A stretch of 64,000 nt of DNA from Vulgatibacter incomptus (GTDB lineage Bacteria; Myxococcota; Myxococcia; Myxococcales; Vulgatibacteraceae): NCBI RefSeq assembly GCF_001263175.1, contig NZ_CP012332.1, positions 4,286,554 to 4,350,553 of the forward strand, written 5' to 3'. The notes under the pieces were generated by a model. It did no database searches. It worked only from the letters and a program-made list of their open reading frames with translations, and was not told the origin of the DNA. How positions within the stretch are numbered: position 1 is the first letter of the stretch; every line of letters begins with the position of its first letter. The position numbers and the translations under genes are program-made. Of the stretch, positions 36,921 through 45,295 are shown piece after piece.

Positions 36921-38059
36921 GGATCGCACTCCGCGCTGGGGCCGCCGGCGACGCGGCAGCCCATGTAGTGATTGCGGCGGCCCTCGAGGATTCGGAACGA
37001 AGGGTCGCCCCGGTAGCCCGCGCCGAGCTTGTCCGCGTCGATGGGGAGGGTGTCGAAGCACTTCACCGGCGACATCCGGTCGACCTGGGTGGCGCCGCCG
37101 TTCTTCCACTTGCCCGACGCCGCGAGCTCGTTTGCGCTGCAGGAGCGGTTGCGGCCCGTGGCGCCGCCTCCGTAGCCCTGGCTCACGAGCTGGGCGCCGG
37201 GCCGGATCGGAAACCAGTCGAGGACCTTCCTCGCGCCGCCTGCACGCTGCTGGAGCTCGTCGCCCAGCCCGAGGAGCGCGATGCGATCGACCTGCTTCAG
37301 GAAGGCGGAGGGCCTGCCGTCCACGGTCCCCGTCAGGTCGACGTCGCCGCCGTCCGGGAGGTTCCACGTGTCCACTTCTAGCGTCATTATCGACTCCTCG
37401 AGGTGAAGGGTCTCGAGGGCCTCGGGGAAGAGGGGGACGCCGAGGAGGCTGCGGGGCATGAGCCGGTTGCGGACGGTGAGCTTCACCGCCACCGAAGCGC
37501 CGGCGTGATCGAGGTTCAGCCCGAAGCGCTGGAGCACCGGCCGCTGCGTGCGGCCGAGGAAGCTCGCGACCTGATCGAAGAGGCCGCCCGGCGCACCGTC
37601 GGGGCGCTCGAGCGAGCGGGACGCGTCGACCCCCACGGGCTCGAGGGAGAGCGCGTCTTCCGGCAGCGACGCCACGGCGAGGACGCCGCGGGGACGCTCG
37701 TCGTGGCTCTGCCCGGCCAGGTTCGCGTAGCGCCGGCGCGTCTCCGAGACCGCGGCCGTCTTGGCTCTCTCGAAGCTCTCCGCGTGTCGGCCGCGCTCGA
37801 GGTCCGAGAGCGGATGGGACGTGAGCTCCCACGCGAGAAAGCGCGTCACCTCCTGCTGCTTGATGCGCGCGACCCAAAGCTCGGCGTGGTAGGTGCCCCA
37901 GAGGAGCATGGCGAGCAGGATCGGCGCGATCAGCGCCAGCTCGACCACGCTGCTCCCGGCCTCGCCGTCGAGCGTCCCCCAAGAGCGCCAGCGCGACGCG
38001 GGAAGTCCGTGGCGGCGTCCGCCGCCCCTCGGCCAGAACTGTTCGATCGAACGAGCCAT
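36917..38059 (-). CDS. TadE-like pseudopilin/membrane-anchored protein
   Basis: A 380-residue protein with one membrane helix near the N-terminus. Residues ~30-55 read GEAGSSVVELALIAPILLAMLLWG, the TadE hallmark in which a Glu five residues into the hydrophobic helix mimics type IV pilin and Flp prepilin. The rest is a large extracytoplasmic domain with Cys pairs (CSANE, VKCFD, GCRVAG, AECDP). ATG 38059 was chosen over GTG 38062 because GGGAG is at good spacing. It lies between a Tad-like gene and a small exported protein, both overlapping or nearly so, in one minus-strand operon with a second TadE-like gene. Confidence 0.85.
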   Translation of the reverse strand: MARSIEQFWPRGGGRRHGLPASRWRSWGTLDGEAGSSVVELALIAPILLAMLLWGTYHAELWVARIKQQEVTRFLAWELTSHPLSDLERGRHAESFERAKTAAVSETRRRYANLAGQSHDERPRGVLAVASLPEDALSLEPVGVDASRSLERPDGAPGGLFDQVASFLGRTQRPVLQRFGLNLDHAGASVAVKLTVRNRLMPRSLLGVPLFPEALETLHLEESIMTLEVDTWNLPDGGDVDLTGTVDGRPSAFLKQVDRIALLGLGDELQQRAGGARKVLDWFPIRPGAQLVSQGYGGGATGRNRSCSANELAASGKWKNGGATQVDRMSPVKCFDTLPIDADKLGAGYRGDPSFRILEGRRNHYMGCRVAGGPSAECDP

Positions 38060-38076
38060 CACGTCCGCTCCCGAGG

Positions 38077-39762
38077 TCAGTGCGTGAGGCCCTTGGAGAC
38101 GAGCCCCTCCGGCACGAGGCCGCGGAGGTCCCGGACTCCGGCGTCGTGCGCGAGCCGATCGAGACCGGACTCGACCGGCGCGAGCTTGGCGCGCCAGAAG
38201 GGGTTGAAGAAGTTGGGCTGCTCCTGCCAGTTACCGGGGCGGTGGTAGTAGGCCAGCGCTCGGGAGACGGCCTTCATGCCGCCTTCGTCCCCGCTCGCGT
38301 TGGACGCCCGGGCGGTTCCGCCCGGCACGCCCACCTCCACGTCGACGGCGGCGCTCCTTCCGCCCGGGGCGAGGTTCACCCGGGACTGCGGCAGCTTCAG
38401 CGCCACCCACACGTCGGGCTGGCAGTGCTCGCTCGCGTGGTGCTCGCACCCGGCGCCGCTCGGGTCGAACGCCATGTACGGCGTGATTCCCCACCACGGG
38501 TGCTTGCCCTTGTTCACGTCGCAGGTGAAGCGGGGGCCGTAGATCGTGAGGACGATCAGCGGGAACTCGACGTAGGGATTCTCGAGGTCCCAGGTGCACG
38601 CCCAGCCGCCGCCGCTCTGCGTGCCGGTCGACGTGACCGAGGCCATGTGCTGCATCCCTAACCCGAGGGCGTCCATGAGGTCGGCGGCCAGGCCCTTGCC
38701 GTTGAGGTAGAAGTTTGCGCCGATCGAGCTCCCGGTCGGATAGCGGGCCGTGTACTGCCCGGTGGACTCCATCTGCCGGTAGTAATCCTTCATCGAGGAC
38801 GAGGTCGGGCGGGGCGCCGCCTCCGAGTGGAGCCGCGTATGCCCTCGGATCTCGAAGCCCGGGACGAGGTCCGCGAGCGTGTCGAGATACTCGGCGCCCG
38901 TGACGCGGCCCAGCGCGCCCATGCCCGGGAAGGAGCGGTCGTAGACCCAGCCGCTGCTGCGGGTGGCGTGGATCAGCTCGGACATGCCGCGGCGCGCGTA
39001 GTTCTTCCGCCCTTCCGTGCCGTCCGCGAGGCCGGTGTGGGGCGAGCCCCCGGTGCCGCCCAGGCGCGCGGCCTCCGAGAGGTGGGCGCCGGCGAAGCGG
39101 GCTCCGTTGCCGATCGACTGGAGCGCCCCGGCCAGCCAGAGCTCGGCGTGCGGCGACGTCGCCCGGGCGATGCGCAGCGCGCCGTCGTCCGCCAGCGTCG
39201 CGAGGACGGAGGCGTGGAAGGTGGCCTGGTTGGCGAAGAGGAAGAGGTTCGCGCCGACCAGCAGCGGCACTGCCACGCTCCCCACGAAGGCGTCGAAGAG
39301 CGTGAACAGCTTGCCGGCGGCGCGGACGACCTTCTCGATCTGTTCTGCGGCCATGCTCACGCCGGCGAGCACGTCGCCGATCACCGGGATCGCGAGACAG
39401 ACCTCGCGTTTCCAGTCGGCGCAGATGTCTCCCACCGTCTTCAGCACCGCCGAGAGGGCACCGAGCGCGGTGAGCACCCCGAGCACCATCGAGTCGACCG
39501 AGAGGAGCTGCATGATGGTGACGTATTGGGAGATCTGCGCGCGGTTCGTGTACGCGTAGAAGTTGAACGCCCGCGCCTCGTGGGCAGCCAGGCTGTAGGC
39601 GGCGTTGTCCGCGGCGTTCTGGAGCTGGATTCGCTCGTGGACCGCGTGACCCAGGTTCGCGGTCCCGAGTACGGCGACGGCGATGGCGAAGAGGAGGAGG
39701 GCTGCGAGGACGAGCGCCTGCCCATCCTCCTCCCGGCTGAGCCGTCGAATGCGTGCGAGCAT
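38077..39762 (-). CDS. Tad-like (TadG/Flp-assembly) membrane-anchored protein
   Basis: A 561-residue protein. An N-terminal DGQALVLAALLLFAIAVAVLG helix (~14-35) is followed by NLGHAVHERIQLQNAADNAAYSLA, the classic Tad/TadG-like signature with the conserved Gln-Asn-Ala-AAD motif. A large periplasmic part has several hydrophobic stretches (~95-190) and Cys pairs toward the end. Such proteins are secreted or assembled with tight-adherence pili. The gene sits between two TadE-like genes with gaps of 6 and 17 bases. The Tad ATPase and platform genes (tadA, tadB, tadC) are not in the window. Confidence 0.87.
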   Translation of the reverse strand: MLARIRRLSREEDGQALVLAALLLFAIAVAVLGTANLGHAVHERIQLQNAADNAAYSLAAHEARAFNFYAYTNRAQISQYVTIMQLLSVDSMVLGVLTALGALSAVLKTVGDICADWKREVCLAIPVIGDVLAGVSMAAEQIEKVVRAAGKLFTLFDAFVGSVAVPLLVGANLFLFANQATFHASVLATLADDGALRIARATSPHAELWLAGALQSIGNGARFAGAHLSEAARLGGTGGSPHTGLADGTEGRKNYARRGMSELIHATRSSGWVYDRSFPGMGALGRVTGAEYLDTLADLVPGFEIRGHTRLHSEAAPRPTSSSMKDYYRQMESTGQYTARYPTGSSIGANFYLNGKGLAADLMDALGLGMQHMASVTSTGTQSGGGWACTWDLENPYVEFPLIVLTIYGPRFTCDVNKGKHPWWGITPYMAFDPSGAGCEHHASEHCQPDVWVALKLPQSRVNLAPGGRSAAVDVEVGVPGGTARASNASGDEGGMKAVSRALAYYHRPGNWQEQPNFFNPFWRAKLAPVESGLDRLAHDAGVRDLRGLVPEGLVSKGLTH

Positions 39763-39768
39763 GGATCC

Positions 39769-40599
39769 CTACCAGGCCCTGCACTCGGAGGAGCAGCCTC
39801 GCCCCTCGGCGCACGAGCAGCCGCGGATGAACCGCGAGAAGAAGTTGGACTGCATCCGCATCGAGTGGTGGACGACGATCGGGATGAAGTAGGCGCGCCG
39901 GCTCCGGTCGCTCCCCGAGAGGCCGGCGGCGAGCATCGCGCGCACCGACGACTCACGGACCGTGTGGTAGTCGCTGCCGCGGTGGATCTCCTGGTCACGG
40001 AAGGACGAGTAGACCGCCGACGCCGAGAGCCCGCCGAGTGATGCGACCCACGCATGCCAGATCACCCAGTCGACGAAGGGGATCTTCAGCTCGAACCAGT
40101 ACTGGACCTGGATGGTGAGGACGTTGGCGTCGCGCGCCTCGTCGGACTGGAGGTCGAAGTCGAGCTCGTCCCGATCGGGCCCGACGTCGAAGAGAGGGGC
40201 GTGTTCGTTCCAGTAGGGGCTGAGGATGTGGACCTGGACGCCGGGAAAGCCGTCGGCATACGAGAGCGCCTGCAGGGCCGCGACCCCCGCGGCCTGCCGC
40301 GTCCACTCGGAGTCGGAGGCGCGAGGCGCACAGAGTCGGGAGGCGAGGGGGACCCGGGTCGGGCAGGCCGTGGGCGCGAGCGCGAAGATCGCGGCGTCCT
40401 GCATCTTCGTCGGGTCGCCGTTCCAGACCGCGCCCGCGCGGGCCGCCTGGAACGCGGCGTACTCGGTGAGGAGCCGCGCCTGGTGGAAGAGGGCGAGCTG
40501 GAGGACGCCGAGGAGCAGCGCGAGGAAGAGCGGCAGGACGATCGCGGTCTCCACCGCGGCCTGGCCCGACTCGTTCGTCTGGAAGATTCCGACGCGCAC
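39769..40599 (-). CDS. TadE-like pseudopilin/membrane-anchored protein
   Basis: A 276-residue protein with the TadE N-terminus: ESGQAAVETAIVLPLFLALLLG (~10-31), Glu in the helix as in pseudopilins, then ARLLTEYAAFQAARAGAVW. The extracytoplasmic part ends with a striking Cys run (RGCSCAEGRGCSSECRAW), five Cys in the last 18 residues. Start GTG at 40599 with AAGG upstream. First gene of the operon TadE - Tad-like - TadE - exported protein. A hairpin at 40632-40655 separates it from ftsK, whose 3' end faces it on the same strand. Confidence 0.85.
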   Translation of the reverse strand: MRVGIFQTNESGQAAVETAIVLPLFLALLLGVLQLALFHQARLLTEYAAFQAARAGAVWNGDPTKMQDAAIFALAPTACPTRVPLASRLCAPRASDSEWTRQAAGVAALQALSYADGFPGVQVHILSPYWNEHAPLFDVGPDRDELDFDLQSDEARDANVLTIQVQYWFELKIPFVDWVIWHAWVASLGGLSASAVYSSFRDQEIHRGSDYHTVRESSVRAMLAAGLSGSDRSRRAYFIPIVVHHSMRMQSNFFSRFIRGCSCAEGRGCSSECRAW

Positions 40600-40631
40600 G
40601 AGCCGACCTTAGCGGCGACGCCGGGAGGCTC

Positions 40632-40655
40632 CCCATCGGCCGGTTGACCGATGGG
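40632..40655 (-). terminator. stem-loop directly after ftsK
   Basis: A perfect 8-base stem CCCATCGG / CCGATGGG with an 8-base loop begins two bases after the ftsK stop. No T-run follows on the minus strand; the position supports termination. Confidence 0.55.
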
Positions 40656-40656
40656 A

Positions 40657-43608
40657 TCAGACGTTCGGCATGTCCCCGATCCCGCGGATGAGCACTTCCC
40701 GCGGCTTCGCGCCGTCGGCGGGGCCGACGATCCCTTCGCGCTCCATCTTCTCGATCATCCGCGCGGAGCGGTTGTAGCCAATCCGCATCTTCCGCTGGAG
40801 CATCGAGATCGAGACGCTCTTCATCTCGGAGACGATCGCGATCGCCTGGTCGTAGAGCTCGTCCGAGAGGTCGTCGTCCGCGCCGCCGCCCTCGACGTCC
40901 TCGTCGGGCGCCTTGAGGATCGACTCGTCGTAGACCGGGCTCCCCTGGGCCTTCAGGTGGTCGACGACCCGCTTGATCTCCTTCTCGGTGACCAGGGCGC
41001 CGTGGACGCGCTGGATGTGGGCGCTCGTCGGCGGGAGGATCAGCATATCGCCCTGGCCGAGGAGCTTCTCCGCGCCGGGGGTGTCGAGGATCGTCATCGA
41101 GTCGATCCGGGACCGGAGCGCGAAGGAGATACGCGAGGGGAAGTTCGCCTTGATGAGGCCGGTGATCACGTCGACCGAAGGACGCTGGGTGGCGACCATG
41201 AGGTGGATGCCGGCGGCGCGCGCCTTCTGCGCGATTCGCGCGATGTAGGTCTCGACCTCCTTGGAGGCCACCATCATCAGGTCGGCGAGCTCGTCGATGA
41301 TGATGACCAGGTAGGGGAGCTTCTTCGGCTCGAGCTCCTCCTGGTGCTTCTTCTCGAGGAAGGCCTCCACGGGATCCAGCGGCTCCTCGTCCGGAGCGGC
41401 GCCAGGGCCGTCCAGCTCGGCCTGCTCGCTCCGGGCCAGGGCCTCCTCGTCCGTCTCGCCCTTCTCGACGTCGATGATGAGGACCTTGCGCGGGGACGCA
41501 GTCGGCGCAGCCGGCGGTGGGCTCCCGGCGCTCTCCCGGGCCTCGAGCTTCTCCGCCATGAGCTTGTTGAATCCGGCGAGATCCCGGACGCCGTTCTCGG
41601 CGAGGAGCGCGTAGCGGCGCTCCATCTCGTCGACGGCCCAGCGTAGGGCGAGCGCCGCCTTGCGGGGATCGGTGACGACGGGGAGGAGCAGGTGCGGGAT
41701 GCCCTCGTAGATCGAGAGCTCCAGCATCTTCGGATCGACCATGATGAAGCGCACCTCTTCCGGCGTGGCCTTGAAGAGGAGGCTCATGATCATCGAGTTG
41801 ACGCTGACCGACTTGCCCGAGCCGGTGGTGCCCGACATGAGCAGGTGGGGCATGCGGGCGAGGTCCGCCACGAAGGGCATGCCCTCGATGTCCTTGCCCA
41901 CCGCCATGGTGAGCCGGGACTTCGACATCCGGAAGGCGTCCTGCTCGAGGATGTCCCGCAGGTAGACGGTCTCGCGTTTCTTGTTCGGCACCTCGATGCC
42001 GACGACGCCGCGGCCGGGGATGGGCGCGACGATGCGGACCCGCAGCGCCTCGAGGGCCATGGCGAGATCGTCGGAGAGCCCGGCGATCTTCGAGATCTTC
42101 ACGCCGGGCGCCGGGGCGAACTCGTACATCGTCACGACGGGGCCGGGGCGGATTCGCTCGACCTGCCCCTGGATCCCGAAGTCCGCGAGCTTCTGCCGCA
42201 GCTTCTCGGCGGTGGAGTGGAGCAGCGCCTCGTCGATCGCCTGATCCGCTTCGTCTCCGTGCCCGTCGAGGAGCGACAGCGGCGGCAGGGAGAAGCCGCC
42301 CTCGCTGGCGATGAGGTCGAAGGGCGAATCGCTCTTCTTCGGGGCCGGCGGCGCCTTGGGAAGCTCGATCACGGGGGCCGCGGGCGGGAGCTTTCCCGCC
42401 TTGACGAGGGCCTGCACGGCGGCGGGCGGAACGTCGAGCGCCGGCGGCGGAGGCTCGGCGGCGGCCTCCGAGGAGGGATCGATCGCCTCGACCGGCTCGA
42501 CCTTTTCGAGAGGAGCGGGCGCTGCCGGGGATTCGGCTGCGATCGGCGCTGCGGGAGCGATCGGTGCGGGCGATGCCGCCCACGCGGGATCCGGCGGGAG
42601 GAGCGGGGCGGGCGGCGTCGCCGGCTCGACCGGCGGCGGCGGGGGAGCGGGCCGGGCTTTCTTCGTCTCCGCGACCCCAGGCGCGACGAGCAAGGGCGCG
42701 ACGACCACGGCCTTCGCCGGCGGCTCCTCCGGAGCGACCGCGACGCGGCCGTCGAGATCGGCCTCGATGGACGGTTCCTCGACCCGCTTGCGGCCCTTGC
42801 GCTTGGGCGGTGCGGCTCCCTCCTCGGCCTCCTCGAGCGCCGCCTGGAAGGCAGCGGCGGCCAAGGCCTCTTCTTCGGCGAGGGCGGCCTCCTCCTCCTC
42901 GAGGCGCGCCTCGCGCTCGGCGCGGTGCTGTTCGAGCTGCGCGTGGACGAAGCCGGCGAACCAGATCCCGAGCTTCTTGCCGACGGCGCCGGCGAAGAGG
43001 GCGATCTTGCTCACCTCGAGGCCCGTGGCGATCACGAGGGCGGCCGCCATCGTGGCGCTCACGAGGATCACCGTGCCGACGAGGGAGAACACGCCGGCCA
43101 TCGCGTCCGAGGCCGCGCCGCCGAGAGAGCCTCCCGGCCTCGCGCCGAAGAGGCGGAGCGAGGGAACGAGGAGATCGAGGAGGACCGAGGCGCCGACCAG
43201 GAGCGCCAGGTAGGCGAGGGCGGTCACCATCCCGAGGCGCTTGCCCTGCGGACGGACGACGGCGAGGAAGCCGAAGAAGAGCGTGAGCGGGAGCACGAAG
43301 GCTCCCAGTCCGAACACGCCGAAGAGGTGCTTCGCCAGGAACGCGCCGGCCTTGCCGACGAGGTTGCCCCCGGTGGCGGCGTCGTAGGAGCCGAAGGCGA
43401 GGCCGAAGAAGACCGACGACGCGATCAGGAAGACCGCGAGGATCTCCTTGCGGTCCCGCAGGCTGCGGAGGCGATTCGGGGCGGGCGGATCCGACTCCCG
43501 CCGCCTGCTCTGGGCGGGAGACTTGCGAGCCGGTTCCTTGCGCACGCGTCGATTGCGCGCGTTCCCTCCGCTCCGGAGCGGGAGCCGGCTCGGGCGAGCG
43601 CGTTCCAT
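40657..43608 (-). CDS. ftsK: DNA translocase FtsK
   Basis: A 983-residue protein that pumps chromosomal DNA toward the division septum and promotes dimer resolution at dif. Residues ~45-220 have four to five membrane helices. A linker of ~250 residues is rich in Ala, Pro and Glu. The motor (~480-850) has Walker A TTGSGKS and Walker B VIIIDELADLMM. The C-terminal gamma winged-helix (~915-983: SISMLQRKMRIGYNRSARMIEKM) reads KOPS sequences. A second acidic insert (EALARSEQAELDGPG) sits in the motor, unusual for the family. ATG 43608 has GGAGGA at seven bases; an upstream GTG at 43623 is possible. Hairpins bound the gene on both sides. Confidence 0.95.
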   Translation of the reverse strand: MERARPSRLPLRSGGNARNRRVRKEPARKSPAQSRRRESDPPAPNRLRSLRDRKEILAVFLIASSVFFGLAFGSYDAATGGNLVGKAGAFLAKHLFGVFGLGAFVLPLTLFFGFLAVVRPQGKRLGMVTALAYLALLVGASVLLDLLVPSLRLFGARPGGSLGGAASDAMAGVFSLVGTVILVSATMAAALVIATGLEVSKIALFAGAVGKKLGIWFAGFVHAQLEQHRAEREARLEEEEAALAEEEALAAAAFQAALEEAEEGAAPPKRKGRKRVEEPSIEADLDGRVAVAPEEPPAKAVVVAPLLVAPGVAETKKARPAPPPPPVEPATPPAPLLPPDPAWAASPAPIAPAAPIAAESPAAPAPLEKVEPVEAIDPSSEAAAEPPPPALDVPPAAVQALVKAGKLPPAAPVIELPKAPPAPKKSDSPFDLIASEGGFSLPPLSLLDGHGDEADQAIDEALLHSTAEKLRQKLADFGIQGQVERIRPGPVVTMYEFAPAPGVKISKIAGLSDDLAMALEALRVRIVAPIPGRGVVGIEVPNKKRETVYLRDILEQDAFRMSKSRLTMAVGKDIEGMPFVADLARMPHLLMSGTTGSGKSVSVNSMIMSLLFKATPEEVRFIMVDPKMLELSIYEGIPHLLLPVVTDPRKAALALRWAVDEMERRYALLAENGVRDLAGFNKLMAEKLEARESAGSPPPAAPTASPRKVLIIDVEKGETDEEALARSEQAELDGPGAAPDEEPLDPVEAFLEKKHQEELEPKKLPYLVIIIDELADLMMVASKEVETYIARIAQKARAAGIHLMVATQRPSVDVITGLIKANFPSRISFALRSRIDSMTILDTPGAEKLLGQGDMLILPPTSAHIQRVHGALVTEKEIKRVVDHLKAQGSPVYDESILKAPDEDVEGGGADDDLSDELYDQAIAIVSEMKSVSISMLQRKMRIGYNRSARMIEKMEREGIVGPADGAKPREVLIRGIGDMPNV

Positions 43609-43735
43609 TCGGACATCCTCCACCGACGGCGGCGGGATTGCCCGCCACTGCGATGGGTCAGGATCACTCGAACGGCGGCTGCGTCAACGAATCAGACGGT
43701 CCTGCCATGTGGAGAACCGCCGGCGGAGCAGGTTC

Positions 43736-43759
43736 GAGGAGGGCGGGACCGCCCTCCTC
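43736..43759 (-). terminator. strong hairpin after the helical periplasmic protein gene
   Basis: An exact 11-base inverted repeat GAGGAGGGCGG / CCGCCCTCCTC with a 2-base centre, 19 bases beyond the stop of the gene ending at 43778. It separates that gene from ftsK on the same strand. No T-run. Confidence 0.6.
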
Positions 43760-43777
43760 GCTCGTGTCGGGGGCCAG

Positions 43778-44350
43778 TCACCCGACCTTGATCTTGACGT
43801 TGGCCTCCTGGGCGTACTGCTTCAGCGGCGCCATGCTGGCCTTGAACTCCTGGTTGACCTTCATGGCGGAGTCGTGGGTCGCCTTCGGGTCGTTCAGCTG
43901 GCTGCTCATCTGCTGCAGTGTGGTCTTGGACGTGGTGAGGTGCTGGGAGAGCTCCCTGAGCTGCTGCTTCTCGGCGGCCGTCGTGGCCATCGGCTGGAGA
44001 TGCCCAAGGTGCGTCTCGGCCTCGGCCACGGCGTCGTTCATGTTCTTGAGGAAGACCTCGCCGTGCTCCCGGTCGTAGGAGCTCGCGTTCGCCGAGATCT
44101 GGGAGAGCATGTCGGCGTTCGTCGACGCGTCCCGCAGGCCCGCGTTGATCACCGCGACGTGCTTGGTGGCCTCCATGGCGCTGCCACCCTTGGCGGCATG
44201 CTGCTGCATCCCCTGCTTGCCGCCGGGGGCCGTCTGCCCGGGCTGCGACGGCCGGGTCGGCTGGTTCGACGGCGCGCCGCCCTGGGCGAACGCGCTCGTT
44301 GCCATCGCGAGTGCCACTGCGGCGACTGCGACGATCCATGCTCTGCTCAT
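43778..44350 (-). CDS. exported helical protein of unknown function
   Basis: A 190-residue protein with a signal peptide (WIVAVAAVALAMATSAFA). After a Pro/Gln-rich linker the mature part is almost all amphipathic helix (KHVAVINAGLRDASTNADMLSQI, REHGEVFLKNMNDAVAEAETHL, LRELSQHLTTSKTTLQQM), giving a four-helix bundle of the kind found in periplasmic metal- or stress-related proteins. No Cys and no metal motif are evident. GGAGGA is eight bases before the ATG. Divergent from the zinc-ribbon gene across 328 bases. Function unknown. Confidence 0.75.
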   Translation of the reverse strand: MSRAWIVAVAAVALAMATSAFAQGGAPSNQPTRPSQPGQTAPGGKQGMQQHAAKGGSAMEATKHVAVINAGLRDASTNADMLSQISANASSYDREHGEVFLKNMNDAVAEAETHLGHLQPMATTAAEKQQLRELSQHLTTSKTTLQQMSSQLNDPKATHDSAMKVNQEFKASMAPLKQYAQEANVKIKVG

Positions 44351-44678
44351 GACTCGTGTCCTCCAGCCGCGCCGAATTGGCGACGGCGCTACCGGTCGGT
44401 CTCCTGCCGGCTCGCTGGACGATCGGCATTCGAACGGCGTCTGTCTGCTCCGGGCACCTGCAAGGGGGATGGACCATGAGGCCGCCGTCCCGCTCATGCC
44501 CGCGGCCGGACCATGGGGTCCGCGAGGGCGTGTGGCCCGTCTACGCCCTTGCCGGGGTTTCGCTCGTTCGCTAGACGCTCTCGGTTGCTCCGGGCAGGGC
44601 GCTGCACTATGTGGAACGACTTGGCCCGCCCGCTCGGGGGCCAAGGCCGGAGCTCGAAGGACACCCAGGAGGACGACC
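44351..44678. other. 328-base divergent intergenic region
   Basis: Small frames exist here but none has a convincing start with ribosome site, so I see no gene. It should hold two promoters: one leftward for the helical exported protein and one rightward for the zinc-ribbon/gatCAB genes. A 7-base inverted repeat TTGGCCC / GGGCCAA at 44621-44644 lies 35 bases before the zinc-ribbon ATG. No clear -35/-10 pair was found. Confidence 0.5.
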
Positions 44679-44999
44679 ATGTCGGATATGCCCAAGCCGT
44701 CGTCGAACGAGGACGAGTACTTCGCGCGGGAGAATACCGAGAAGCTCCGCATGCGCGCGATGGAGCGGGACCGGGCCCTGCAGGAGGAGCAGAAGGAGGA
44801 GCTCAAGAAGCTCCACTGGATGCACTGCCCCAAGTGCGGCATGGAGCTTCAGACCGTGAAGTTCCGCGACATCGAGATCGATCGCTGCTTCAGCTGCGGC
44901 GCCACCGTCTTCGACGCGGGCGAGCTGGAGAAGCTCGGGATCACCGAGGAGCGCGCCGGCTCGATCATGAAGAGCATTCTCAACATTTTCCGCGGGTGA
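44679..44999 (+). CDS. TFIIB-type zinc-ribbon protein
   Basis: A 106-residue protein. The N-terminal half is a charged coiled-coil-like helix (EEYFARENTEKLRMRAMERDR... from NEDEYF). The C-terminal half is a zinc ribbon, CPKCGMELQTVKF...IDRCFSCGATVFDAGELEKL, with the Cys pairs of the zf-TFIIB family, followed by a terminal helix. AGGAGG lies five bases before the ATG. gatC starts only six bases after the stop, so this gene is co-transcribed with gatCAB. Function unknown; the ribbon may bind RNA or protein. Its place as the first gene of a tRNA-amidation operon is a hint, not proof. Confidence 0.88.
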   Translation: MSDMPKPSSNEDEYFARENTEKLRMRAMERDRALQEEQKEELKKLHWMHCPKCGMELQTVKFRDIEIDRCFSCGATVFDAGELEKLGITEERAGSIMKSILNIFRG

Positions 45000-45004
45000 C
45001 GACG

Positions 45005-45295
45005 ATGGCGCTCACGAGCGAGCAGGTGGAGCGGGTGGCGAAGCTGGCGAGGCTCTCGCTCTCGAACGACGAGATCGAGGGCTTCCGGGACCAGCTCTCG
45101 ACCATCGTGGATTACATCGGGAAGCTGCAGTCCCTCGACGTGAGCGGGGTCGAGCCCACCGTCCATGCCGTCGACGTAGAGTCGACGCCGCTCCGCGAGG
45201 ACGTCGTGGGTGAGAGCCTCACCCCTGGCGAGGCGCTCGCGAATGCCCCGGCCAAGGCCGGGACCCTCTTTCTGGTGCCCAGGATCATCGAGTGA
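45005..45295 (+). CDS. gatC: Asp/Glu-tRNA amidotransferase subunit C
   Basis: A 96-residue subunit that wraps around GatA and stabilises the GatCAB complex. This complex makes Gln-tRNA(Gln) and Asn-tRNA(Asn) by amidating the mischarged forms. The family pattern is intact: [20 protein letters not shown], then [18 protein letters not shown] and [16 protein letters not shown]...FLVPRIIE. Length is normal. Its stop overlaps the GTG of gatA (GTGA, 45292-45295). Presence of GatCAB suggests that at least one of GlnRS or AsnRS is missing or supplemented in this organism. Confidence 0.96.
   Translation: MALTSEQVERVAKLARLSLSNDEIEGFRDQLSTIVDYIGKLQSLDVSGVEPTVHAVDVESTPLREDVVGESLTPGEALANAPAKAGTLFLVPRIIE

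Noticed and set aside
40657..43608. FtsK gene as sign of an integrated plasmid or phage
   Set aside because: It has the membrane helices, linker, motor and gamma domain of chromosomal FtsK, and no integrase, att site or phage gene is near.
44356..44574. A 72-codon frame in the divergent region before the zinc-ribbon gene
   Set aside because: No ribosome site, no recognisable sequence and it overlaps the promoter space for both flanking genes.
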